From positions 1-9,092 of the forward strand of contig JAQICP010000184.1 in the NCBI GenBank assembly GCA_027858555.1: DNA of 9,092 nucleotides. The letters are read 5' to 3'. Positions 1-7,295 of this stretch are shown in pieces; within the stretch, counting starts at the first letter, position 1; each line of letters starts with the position of its first letter. Under the pieces are notes generated by a model. The model saw only the letters and a list, made by a program, of their open reading frames with translations, made no database searches and was not told where the DNA came from. The position numbers and the translations under genes were made by a program. The DNA is from Vallitaleaceae bacterium (lineage in GTDB: Bacteria > Bacillota > Clostridia > Lachnospirales > Vallitaleaceae).

Positions 1-2018
1 ATATAGAGATGATCTATTGTGTTATAATTCCCATTAAAAGTGCCTGAATATTCACCAATCGGAGTGAATCCATCTAGGTTGATTGTACTCTTCTCAGAAG
101 ATATTCCAGTGATACTGTCTATATCTTCATAATCCCAACCACTTAAATTATCCATATTAGCACTTGGGTTTCTGTAATCATTACGGTTTGCAAAATCCAA
201 ATTTACCATCAAGTTATAGTTGCGGGTAAGAGAGTAGCTTTGATCATAACCTAAAGTAGCAGCATCTTCACTACTTAAGCCAATAACACATAGATCTTCG
301 ATATAGTTAAGCTCTCCGTTTGTTATACTATGGTTTTTCACCATCGCTTGTACTTGTGTGAAATTCAGGACTTTATCATCGGTATTAAGTTCATATATAC
401 CTATGTAAAAACCATCGGTTGTTTCTAATATGGTTGAAGTATCCGTTATTTCTGTATAACCGGCTATGGTATCCATAACAAAAGGTGTGCTAAACGCTGA
501 ACCGTCAGAGTTTATCTTATAAACGAATCTATTAACGGTAACTGGTGAAGTCAGTATTGTATGTGTTATATCAGAAGGGTCATCGGCTGTATTTAACCCA
601 ATAATCCCGGTAACGGCAGTTTTTTCAACAATCTCAATGGATATTGAATCAAAAATTACAGAACCGGAACATGTCCCGGTAATATCAACATTACCAGGTG
701 TAATACCTGTTAGTGTGCCGGTTTGATCTATAGAAGCGATGCTGTCATCACTGATAGACCAAACTATAGTTTTGTTGGTTGTGTTAGCCGGTAATATTGT
801 GGCAGATAATATTATTTCATCGTCTACCCTTATATTACCTATGGGACTAATTTGAATCGATTCCGGATTTATGGTTACATCTGAAGATGAGGGTGTCGTG
901 CTTTCTTCCGTAATAACGATGGCATCACCGTTATTGGTAAGGGTGTCAACAATAGAATGTTCAAGTATGGTGATAGTGATCTTGTCAGCGTCAATTTTTA
1001 CATCTTCAAAATTACCATCTAATATAATACTTGATTTCTCTGCAATTTCCTTTGGAATAGTGATACTTTCGAATCCACCACCTTCTAGGTTTTGTTCTAC
1101 TACTATTGCTCCGGAAGCTAGAGTCGTTATGGTAACAGAAGTCGTACCACTGGCAACGATTCGAATCTGGCCACCTGTTTTATTAACGGTTAATTCACCG
1201 CTTATAAGGCAGTCGTTGAAATATATGGAATTAATACCACCACCACGTACACGTACATTACCGGTAATAGTCACATTATCCATATGAATTTCTCCATCAC
1301 CAACACCTTCAGCAATGATTAAATCCCCATCGATTTGCAAATCTTTTAATGTAACGTCGGGGGTATTGATAACCACTATGCCGTTAAAATCAGTTGTAAT
1401 AGCAGCCGCCATGGTAATCCATTCTGCTAAAGAATTATCAATGATTTTGACAACACTCGCCCTGGTGATATAGTCAACAGGCGCAAAGAGACCACTAGGA
1501 AATCCGTTGATTAACCCTTCATTATAAAATGCTTTGACATAGCCCTTTGCCCAATTTGAAATGGCGCTATCATCTGAAAATATAGTATTTTCACCGACAG
1601 GATTGATACCAAATGCTCTTGACAACATAACAACAGCTTCTTGTCGTGTTATATAGTCGTCTGGTCTAATTAGATTATTCGAACCTTCTATAACACCTGC
1701 TTGATTAGCTTTTAATATGGCATCGGTATACCATAGGTTGTTGTCTAGGTCAGAAAAGGTGTTTTCTGCACTATCTTGATAATCCATGATGCGGTCGATA
1801 ATTACAGCCATTTCACCACGGGAGATATAGTTGTCAGGACGGAATAATCCGTTGTCTCCTTGAAACAATCCATTAGCAGACCATTTATCAATTGATGTTT
1901 TTGCCCAATGTGTATTTGTGTCGGTATAGTCTGAAGCTAATGCAGAACCGTTCCCTGTTACAAACATGGTAGCGATAAGGATGAATATTAATAATTGACT
2001 TAAACTCTTTTTGTGCAT
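1..2018 (-). CDS. SLH-domain secreted surface protein with Big_2 and GLUG-like regions (partial, C-terminus beyond left edge)
   Basis: Reading the minus strand from ATG at 2018 gives 672 codons with no stop to the window edge. Residues 1-28 form a signal peptide: MHKK, a hydrophobic core, then a likely cut after ALA-28. Three SLH domains follow at about 31-77, 87-135 and 146-195, each with a W-A or W-Y element and a TRAE-like motif (ISRGE, ITRQE, ITRAS). SLH domains bind pyruvylated secondary cell-wall polymer, so the protein should sit on the cell surface. Residues about 205-375 are beta-rich with repeating G-N-V/G-G-G patterns, perhaps a beta-helix. Residues 381-465 match a Big_2 Ig-like domain (VTINPESIQIS, then WSISDDS and TGITPGNVDITG). 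Residues about 596-672 resemble GLUG repeats (YNLMVNLDF, then GFTPIG and GTFNGN). The segment at 466-595 is unrecognised. The RBS AAAGG lies 10 nt before the ATG. The gene starts 45 bp after tetR on the same strand. Surface role is firm; ligand is unknown. Confidence 0.9.
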   Translation of the reverse strand, partial: MHKKSLSQLLIFILIATMFVTGNGSALASDYTDTNTHWAKTSIDKWSANGLFQGDNGLFRPDNYISRGEMAVIIDRIMDYQDSAENTFSDLDNNLWYTDAILKANQAGVIEGSNNLIRPDDYITRQEAVVMLSRAFGINPVGENTIFSDDSAISNWAKGYVKAFYNEGLINGFPSGLFAPVDYITRASVVKIIDNSLAEWITMAAAITTDFNGIVVINTPDVTLKDLQIDGDLIIAEGVGDGEIHMDNVTITGNVRVRGGGINSIYFNDCLISGELTVNKTGGQIRIVASGTTSVTITTLASGAIVVEQNLEGGGFESITIPKEIAEKSSIILDGNFEDVKIDADKITITILEHSIVDTLTNNGDAIVITEESTTPSSSDVTINPESIQISPIGNIRVDDEIILSATILPANTTNKTIVWSISDDSIASIDQTGTLTGITPGNVDITGTCSGSVIFDSISIEIVEKTAVTGIIGLNTADDPSDITHTILTSPVTVNRFVYKINSDGSAFSTPFVMDTIAGYTEITDTSTILETTDGFYIGIYELNTDDKVLNFTQVQAMVKNHSITNGELNYIEDLCVIGLSSEDAATLGYDQSYSLTRNYNLMVNLDFANRNDYRNPSANMDNLSGWDYEDIDSITGISSEKSTINLDGFTPIGEYSGTFNGNYNTIDHLY

Positions 2019-2063
2019 AAAAATCACGCCTTTCTTTAAGTGAAATCTTAGTTGACTTGTTAT

Positions 2064-2657
2064 TTAATGAGTATTAGACATATCGACGTGTTCGCCAAAA
2101 ACTAATTGTAGTAGAAGTGTTTTTGTTCTTAGGTTTAAAGGTAGATAGCCAGTAATGATAAGCTCGGAAAACTTAAGTGTCATATCCACCCAATATACCC
2201 ATAATCGAAGATATTCTAAATAAGGCAATTCCTTATGTTCTGAATCTAGGGACATGATTTTACTTGCAATCATGACAAAATAGTCTTCATACCCAGATTG
2301 CATTGTTGTATCATAATCAATTGATTTTCGAAATGATACTTGATATTTTGTTTCTGAGGGGTGATTAATTGCATAATCAAGGACAGTAAACCATACATGG
2401 TTGAAATCCTCTAGTTCATGAATATTATCCCAATCAATAACCCTAAGAGAGGCTTCGAATCCTGTGCTTGCAAAGTAGTATGCACTGGTTAGTAAATCCA
2501 TTTTTGTTTTATAACGACCATAAATGGTAGGCTCTTTAATGCCAATGTTCATGGCTAGTTCTGTGGTGGATATTTTATTGGCACCATACAGTGAACCTAG
2601 ATGGATTGCTTCAGTGAGAATTTTTTCTTCTAGATTTGGAATTAGTCGTCTTGCCAT
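2064..2657 (-). CDS. TetR/AcrR-family transcriptional regulator
   Basis: This 197-aa protein has the usual TetR length. The N-terminal three-helix DNA-binding domain covers about residues 8-55. Its helix-turn-helix (about 30-52) reads ISTTELAMNIGIKEPTIYGRY followed by KTKMDLL, matching the family pattern (T..IA...G.S..T.Y.YF..K..L). The remaining 140 residues should form the helical ligand-binding and dimer domain, which is too variable to reveal the ligand. The start at 2657 is supported by an AGGGAG RBS a few bases upstream and by a good promoter at 2702-2730. A 24-bp palindrome directly upstream of that promoter is a candidate autoregulatory operator. The gene is divergent from the cation exporter gene and lies 45 bp upstream of the SLH-protein gene in the same direction, so either could be a target. 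Family is certain; regulon is inferred. Confidence 0.93.
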   Translation of the reverse strand: MARRLIPNLEEKILTEAIHLGSLYGANKISTTELAMNIGIKEPTIYGRYKTKMDLLTSAYYFASTGFEASLRVIDWDNIHELEDFNHVWFTVLDYAINHPSETKYQVSFRKSIDYDTTMQSGYEDYFVMIASKIMSLDSEHKELPYLEYLRLWVYWVDMTLKFSELIITGYLPLNLRTKTLLLQLVFGEHVDMSNTH

Positions 2658-2701
2658 ATATTATTTCTCCCTATTGGTCAGTTACTTATGTATTACTCAT
2701 T

Positions 2702-2730
2702 ATGTTATCAAGGTAAATATACTTTGTCAA
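2702..2730 (-). promoter_or_regulatory. Sigma-A-type promoter for tetR
   Basis: On the minus strand, TTGACA (2725-2730) is followed after exactly 17 bp by TAACAT (2702-2707). The -35 is a perfect consensus and the -10 is good. The tetR start codon at 2657 lies about 40 nt below the predicted transcription start. No separate promoter is visible in the 45 bp before the SLH gene, so this promoter may also serve that gene. Confidence 0.7.
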
Positions 2731-2733
2731 TAC

Positions 2734-2757
2734 TATTGTTAGTAACTACTAATAATA
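2734..2757. promoter_or_regulatory. Candidate TetR operator (24-bp near-perfect palindrome)
   Basis: The core is TTAGTA-AC-TACTAA (2739-2752), a perfect 6-bp inverted repeat around AC. It extends outward as TATT...AATA with only the 2738/2753 pair mismatched, giving 11 of 12 paired positions. It lies just upstream of the tetR -35 in the divergent control region, where TetR proteins commonly bind. It also overlaps a weak rightward promoter-like pair (TTGTCA 2724-2729, 17 bp, TACTAA 2747-2752), so binding could affect both directions. Binding by this regulator is inferred. Confidence 0.55.
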
Positions 2758-2816
2758 TATCGGCGCCTAGGTAAGACTGGTTTTTTCTTTTGGTTATCAG
2801 AAATGAAGAAATTCTA

Positions 2817-2866
2817 TTGACCTAGTTAACATAAGGATGTTATTCTAAGAAGAAGAATCTAAGGAG
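2817..2866 (+). promoter_or_regulatory. Promoter and RBS for the GDT1-family gene
   Basis: TTGACC (2817-2822) and TATTCT (2841-2846) are 18 bp apart, a reasonable sigma-A promoter. AAGGAG (2861-2866) lies 7 nt before the ATG at 2874 and fixes that start. The predicted transcript leader is only about 20 nt, which leaves no room for a riboswitch if this promoter is the one used. Confidence 0.5.
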
Positions 2867-2873
2867 TTAACCT

Positions 2874-3986
2874 ATGTTTGCGGAATATATTAAAGCATTG
2901 TTACTAATCTTCGTGGCTGAGATGGGTGATAAGACCCAGATTTTGGCCATGTTGTTTTCAATGAAGTATAAAGTCAGTAAGGTGCTCATAGGCGTCTTCA
3001 TTGGCTCATTACTCAATCAGGGTATTGCAGTAGCATTTGGCAAGTACATAGGTGGATTCATACCAACCTATATACTACAGATGATAGCAGGCTTTGCCTT
3101 TATTGGCTTTGCACTTTGGACAGTCCTTGAAAAGGCAGATGACGAAGAGACTTCCATTGAGAATGGGTCAAAAAAAGATGGTCTTAAAAAGAGTGCCATT
3201 ATTACGGTAGCATTAGCTTTCTTTATTGGTGAGTTAGGCGACAAGACTCAACTCACTGCCATTACGCTCTCTGTTGATTCGGTGTATCCATTACTTATTC
3301 TCATGGGCACAGTAAGTGGGATGGTTTTAACTAGTGGACTTGGTATATTTGTAGGTAGTAAACTGGGCAGTAAGATTTCAGACACTTTCCTTAAAATAAT
3401 TTCTGTTGGGGTCTTCACTATATTTGGTGCTATCAAACTCTTAACAGCCACGCCGACAAAATGGGTGAATGGCATCAGTATTTTAGCATTCACTATTATG
3501 ATCTTAATTCTAATCGTACTACTCACAAGAAAGATTATTCTTTGGCGTACTGTAACAACAGAAACCAGGTTTCAGAAGACATCCCAAAATGTGTATGATT
3601 ATTATAATAAAATCAGTCATTCTGTGGATGATTTGTGCAAAGGCATCGCTCATTGTGGAGAATGTCAAGGGACACACTGTGCCGTTGGCTATATGAAAAA
3701 CCTTGTTAAAACCTTTGTTGACACAGGGATTATACATAATGATATGGCACTGCAAACCCAAATCGTCTATATCAAAGATAAGTTTGACAGGGGTAAGCTG
3801 ATTCATATATTAGATATCACCGCGCGGTCACTTGATGAACACTTCGATGTACAGATTAATTACGTAAGGGAAATTGTTGAGATGTTGCTACTAGACCAGA
3901 AGTTAGAATGGCCAGATAGCTTAGACGAGTATAAAGAGCGTATTGGTCAATTGGACATAAGTATTAAAGAAAAATTAACCTTATAG
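2874..3986 (+). CDS. GDT1/UPF0016 (TMEM165/MneA-like) cation exporter with C-terminal Cys-cluster domain
   Basis: This 370-aa membrane protein has the two signature motifs of the UPF0016/GDT1 family: E16-M-G-D-K-T-Q22 and E120-L-G-D-K-T-Q126, one in each of two repeated three-helix halves. Family members move Mn2+ and/or Ca2+ across membranes. Bacterial ones mostly export Mn2+, so that is the likely role here. A charged loop (about 85-107) joins the halves. An extra hydrophobic helix (about 200-220) ends in a positive stretch (TRKIILWR), which suggests a cytosolic C-terminus. Bacterial relatives are usually about 190-240 aa. The extra 145 or so residues contain C255-x5-C261-x2-C264-x4-C269 with H260 and H268, a likely metal or Fe-S site, then predicted helices. 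A GPH transporter gene follows 50 bp later. Transport family is firm; the ion and the tail's role are inferred. Confidence 0.9.
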   Translation: MFAEYIKALLLIFVAEMGDKTQILAMLFSMKYKVSKVLIGVFIGSLLNQGIAVAFGKYIGGFIPTYILQMIAGFAFIGFALWTVLEKADDEETSIENGSKKDGLKKSAIITVALAFFIGELGDKTQLTAITLSVDSVYPLLILMGTVSGMVLTSGLGIFVGSKLGSKISDTFLKIISVGVFTIFGAIKLLTATPTKWVNGISILAFTIMILILIVLLTRKIILWRTVTTETRFQKTSQNVYDYYNKISHSVDDLCKGIAHCGECQGTHCAVGYMKNLVKTFVDTGIIHNDMALQTQIVYIKDKFDRGKLIHILDITARSLDEHFDVQINYVREIVEMLLLDQKLEWPDSLDEYKERIGQLDISIKEKLTL

Positions 3987-4012
3987 TATCTGACTGATAC
4001 TTATGGTATGAT
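3985..4012 (+). promoter_or_regulatory. Small hairpin and possible extended -10 between exporter and GPH genes
   Basis: AGTATC-TGACT-GATACT (3985-4001) is a perfect 6-bp stem with a 5-nt loop directly at the exporter stop codon. No T-tract follows, so it is unlikely to be a strong terminator. TG-G-TATGAT (TATGAT at 4007-4012) resembles an extended -10, but no good -35 lies upstream. The two genes may be co-transcribed with some extra initiation here. Confidence 0.25.
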
Positions 4013-4036
4013 TATTAAAAACTCGGAGCGTGAACC

Positions 4037-5482
4037 ATGAAGCCCACTAATCAACTGGATGTGAGACTTAAAGATAAAATTGGATATGGTATGGGAAACT
4101 TTAGTTATGGCATCATATCACAAACCATAGCGACCTATATTGTTTTTTTTGGCACTAACATACTGGGTATAACGGGTACGTTGATCGGTCTTGCTGTTAG
4201 TATTAGCATCATATGGGATGGACTTACGGATCCTATCATGGGCTATGTATCTGACCATACTAATTCTAAGCGATTCGGTAGGCGACATATTTACCTGATC
4301 ATGGGGATTATCGGTATGGCAGGATTTAATCTAGGGTTATGGTTCATTAATCCCAACTGGCCAATGTACGTGAAATATCTATTAATTGTACTATCACTTC
4401 TTGCCGTGAAAACCTTTATTACAATCTATACAACACCATATACAGCCCTTGGTGCAGAACTATCAGAAGACTATAATGAACGTTCATCCATTCAGGGTTT
4501 TAGAACCATGTTTTTCTTACTGGGCATTATGACTGCTACGGTTATGGGGCTATTCATATTCTTCAATCCAACAGCTGAGTATTCACGAGGTCAAAACAAT
4601 CCAGAAGCCTATACCAATCTCGGCGTGTTTACAACGGTAATCGCCATTGTATTTGCGGTAATCTGTATTGTAAGTACATTCAAATATATTCCCTTCACAC
4701 AAAGAGCCAAGTTAGATCTGGAAAATAAAAAAAGTATTAAAAAGTTATTCACAAGCTTCCTAGGCGCACTTAGAAATAAGTATTTCAGTATGGTGGCACT
4801 TGCTTATTTGTTTACTAATGTATCTTCTGCCTTACTAAGTACCCTAGGCTTACATGTGTATACCTACACATTTGGGCTTGATAATCAAGAGACTGCGGTT
4901 GCAATTGGCATTGTCTTTATGTTGGCTGTTGTCACACAGCCAATGTGGGTCAGCATCTCCAAAAAAGTTGATAAAAAACCTGCAGTATTAATAGGCCTTG
5001 GCATGAGTTTACTGGGTAGCGTTATTTTTGTGGTACTGGTACTCATGAAAGCATATGTGGTAGAGCATAGCTTATTGGTCTATCTGACTTCTGTCATCTT
5101 AGGAAGCGGTATAGGCGGATTGTTCTCTTTACCTTTATCCATGATTGCAGATTCCATTGATTTTCAGGAATTAAGTGAGGGCATTCGTTCAGAAGGCACC
5201 TATTATGGCGTACTGACCTTAGCCTATAAAATGTCCCAATCTATTGCCATTTTGTTTCTCGGCATATTACTTGATATTGCAAAATTTGATTCGCAGCTTA
5301 CCGAGCAAGCTAGCAGAACGACTACCATGCTAGGACTAGCTGTAGGTTTTGGCTGTATACTGAGCTTTACGGCCGCAACCATATGTTATCTCAAATATGA
5401 CCTGAATCGGGATAAGGTGAAGGCAATGCAGATAGTGATCAAAGAAAGAAGAAATCAATTAATCAATGAAAACAGTTTATAA
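4037..5482 (+). CDS. GPH-family (MFS_2, MelB-like) sugar:cation symporter
   Basis: This 481-aa protein has about 12 hydrophobic helices and the usual length for glycoside-pentoside-hexuronide:cation symporters. The N-terminal KIGYGMGNF and the block W60-D-G-L-T-D-P-I-M-G69 followed by SDHTNSKRFGRR are family hallmarks. D61 and D65 align with the MelB cation-site residues D55 and D59. P134-Y-x-A-L-G-A-E141 with D145-Y-N-E-R149 and the C-terminal I-A-D372-S-I-D375-F...G-I-R384-S-E-G motif also fit. By my alignment the position of MelB D19, a sugar-binding residue, is G25, so melibiose is unlikely to be the substrate. The RBS CGGAG sits 8 nt before the ATG. No glycosidase or sugar-kinase gene is nearby to indicate the substrate. 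Family is confident; substrate and cation are unknown. Confidence 0.9.
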   Translation: MKPTNQLDVRLKDKIGYGMGNFSYGIISQTIATYIVFFGTNILGITGTLIGLAVSISIIWDGLTDPIMGYVSDHTNSKRFGRRHIYLIMGIIGMAGFNLGLWFINPNWPMYVKYLLIVLSLLAVKTFITIYTTPYTALGAELSEDYNERSSIQGFRTMFFLLGIMTATVMGLFIFFNPTAEYSRGQNNPEAYTNLGVFTTVIAIVFAVICIVSTFKYIPFTQRAKLDLENKKSIKKLFTSFLGALRNKYFSMVALAYLFTNVSSALLSTLGLHVYTYTFGLDNQETAVAIGIVFMLAVVTQPMWVSISKKVDKKPAVLIGLGMSLLGSVIFVVLVLMKAYVVEHSLLVYLTSVILGSGIGGLFSLPLSMIADSIDFQELSEGIRSEGTYYGVLTLAYKMSQSIAILFLGILLDIAKFDSQLTEQASRTTTMLGLAVGFGCILSFTAATICYLKYDLNRDKVKAMQIVIKERRNQLINENSL

Positions 5483-5600
5483 TATAGAACATCTCCGACC
5501 TATCGCATCTGATGCTGAAAGCCGCTGGCTCACTCATATGATATTGAATTCCAGGGCCATCTGAGATTTCTATTAAACACCCCTCGTTCACATCATTTTC

Positions 5601-5709
5601 TTTTTGACTTCACACAGATATGGTAAAATAAGGGTAAGTCAATCTGAGAACAAGGTATATAATCTCCAGTAATTCTAAAGAGCTACTATATAAAGGGCGT
5701 GTGAAGGAG
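5601..5709 (+). promoter_or_regulatory. Control region of the mutS-like pair: candidate promoters, inverted repeat and RBS
   Basis: The 232-bp gap after the GPH gene shows no convincing terminator; the only hairpins are tiny (GCATC-T-GATGC and AGCC-GCT-GGCT) and lack a T-tract. Candidate promoter 1 is an extended -10, TGG-TAAAAT (TAAAAT 5624-5629), with weak TTTTTG (5601-5606) 17 bp upstream. TTGACT (5604-5609) is a better -35 sequence but only 14 bp away. Candidate 2 is TATAAT (5658-5663) without a clear -35. A perfect 7-bp inverted repeat, TTGACTT (5604-5610) and AAGTCAA (5636-5642), brackets promoter 1. AAGGAG (5704-5709) lies 5 nt before the ATG at 5715 and fixes that start. Confidence 0.45.
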
Positions 5710-5714
5710 AAATT

Positions 5715-7295
5715 ATGGCATTTAACAGTCTGTTATGGTTAGAAACATCCACCTATCAAGAACTTGATGAGCAAGTGATTGGGGACCTGGGTCTTCATGG
5801 CTTTTATAAGAAGCTTACTGATTTGAGTCAAGTGAACTTATCCGTGATTAATCGTCTTTGTACAGATATGGATACCATAACTTACAGACAAGCAATCATT
5901 AGAGACCTTATGGCTGAACCTGCTTTAACCAACTATTTGGTTGAGAATCTAGAAGCCTTTTGTACTCTCGTATATCAATTTACGAAAACTACATACGAAG
6001 CTGATAATTTCTATTTCTTAGTGGAACTGGTCAAGATTGTAGAAAAATCGATTCAATGCCTGGAAGATCTGAGAGGGACCCTTCGTGGGTATAACTTCAC
6101 GTCGGTGGGTTTGAAAAAGCTCTATGAATCTGTTGAAGCAAGCATTAATGAACCGAATTTCAAGGAAATGAAAGTGGACCTAAAGGCCATCCGATACGCT
6201 TTTAGTCAGATAAAAAGTGCAGAAATCAGCATTAATATGGATCTGGGGATGCGTCCCGTAGAAGCCCAAGTTACGAACCTTTTTGACCACAGATGTATAT
6301 ATCCAAAGGCTTTTAGAAAAGTGGCCATGGTAATTCAAGACAACGGTACTTTCCTTGGTAAACATATTAATCAATACATACCAGTATTTAGTGTCAAGAA
6401 TCTTGACTTGGACCTTAAAGAAGAATTAGAATTTGGCCTTAAGGCATATCATGGCGTTTTAAAAACATTCCTTAATAAATATAAAAAAATAGACCCACTG
6501 CCTTTTGTAACGCTCTTTGAAGAAGTAACGTTTTATCAATCAAGTGTTACATTGTTACAACAGATGGCAAAAGCACATCTACCGATGTCATTACCCACAT
6601 TGTTGCCATCTAGAGATAGGTGCTTTGATGTTAAGGGTGTATACAATATTAATCTTGCTGAAAGAATCAGTCATGATAATATCGTACTAAACCAGTTCAA
6701 GATGGATGATGACGGTAGAATATTTATATTGACCGGAGCCAACTCAGGTGGAAAAACCACATTTACACAGGCGATTGGGCAAGTTCAATTATTAGCTCAG
6801 CTAGGACTGATGGTGCCTGCAACCTGGGCGCGTATTAGTTTGGTGAATGGTATCTACACCCATTTTCCGGTGCTAGAAGCAGACACGATTGATTTGGGTC
6901 GACTAGGTAAAGAGTGCCTTAACTTTAGTGTCCTATTTAAAAAGGCTGATCGATATAGTTTGATATTACTTAATGAATCTTTTACAAGCACCAGTCACCT
7001 TGAAAGTCTAACGATTGCAGGAGAGGTGATCAAAGCGGCTAAAACAAAAGAGGTGCGGTTGATCTATAACACACACCTCCATGAATTGGTAGATCAGGTT
7101 ATAGGCTTTAACGAAGCCATTGTTAATGAAACACCAATTGTAAGCATTACCTCAGGTAGCCAAAACGACACCAATTCTTATACCATAGAAGTGGGACCAC
7201 CCCAAGGCATATCCCATGCTATGAAGATTGCTGAGAATTTCGGGATTACATATAAGCAGTTATCAAAACGATTGGAGGCGGTAAATGATGTTTAA
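5715..7295 (+). CDS. MutS-like ATPase A (lacks mismatch-recognition domain)
   Basis: This 526-aa protein has the MutS family ATPase at its C-terminus. Walker A is T340-G-A-N-S-G-G-K347-T-T349 (MutS: TGPNMGGKST). The Walker B region is L-I-L-L-N420-E421-S-F-T-S-T-S-H, and the late His motif is N452-T-H-L-H-E-L458 (MutS: THyhEL). The first 320 or so residues look helical like the MutS core/lever, with YRQAIIRDLM near residue 60 and RPVEAQV near 180. There is no N-terminal mismatch-recognition domain with its F-x-E motif and no C-terminal Smr nuclease; true MutS proteins are about 850 aa. Walker B has Asn where MutS has Asp, as does the next gene's product, so this is a subfamily trait and not random decay. 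Family members use ATP-driven dimer clamps on DNA. A role in mismatch repair is not supported. Stop codon overlaps the next gene. Confidence 0.88.
   Translation: MAFNSLLWLETSTYQELDEQVIGDLGLHGFYKKLTDLSQVNLSVINRLCTDMDTITYRQAIIRDLMAEPALTNYLVENLEAFCTLVYQFTKTTYEADNFYFLVELVKIVEKSIQCLEDLRGTLRGYNFTSVGLKKLYESVEASINEPNFKEMKVDLKAIRYAFSQIKSAEISINMDLGMRPVEAQVTNLFDHRCIYPKAFRKVAMVIQDNGTFLGKHINQYIPVFSVKNLDLDLKEELEFGLKAYHGVLKTFLNKYKKIDPLPFVTLFEEVTFYQSSVTLLQQMAKAHLPMSLPTLLPSRDRCFDVKGVYNINLAERISHDNIVLNQFKMDDDGRIFILTGANSGGKTTFTQAIGQVQLLAQLGLMVPATWARISLVNGIYTHFPVLEADTIDLGRLGKECLNFSVLFKKADRYSLILLNESFTSTSHLESLTIAGEVIKAAKTKEVRLIYNTHLHELVDQVIGFNEAIVNETPIVSITSGSQNDTNSYTIEVGPPQGISHAMKIAENFGITYKQLSKRLEAVNDV
7274..7278 (+). 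promoter_or_regulatory. Internal RBS coupling the two mutS-like genes
   Basis: GGAGG lies inside the end of gene A, 6 nt before ATG 7285. A second in-frame ATG at 7288 is also possible; spacing slightly favours neither. The overlap with the stop of gene A (7293-7295) suggests translational coupling. Confidence 0.7.

Noticed and set aside
871..1287. Plus-strand open frame of 138 codons
   Set aside because: It lies antisense inside the SLH-protein gene, whose frame has recognisable domains across this region; no RBS or family pattern supports the plus-strand frame.
2658..2873. Mn2+-sensing yybP-ykoY riboswitch upstream of the GDT1-family gene
   Set aside because: Such genes often carry one, but I see none of its conserved loop sequences here, and the best promoter leaves only about 20 nt of leader.
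5511..5540. Nine-codon leader peptide frame (MLKAAGSLI)
   Set aside because: It has no convincing RBS and no attenuator-like structure follows; frames this short are expected by chance.
5483..5560. Terminator after the GPH transporter gene
   Set aside because: Only very short stems (GCATC-T-GATGC, AGCC-GCT-GGCT) are present and no T-run follows.
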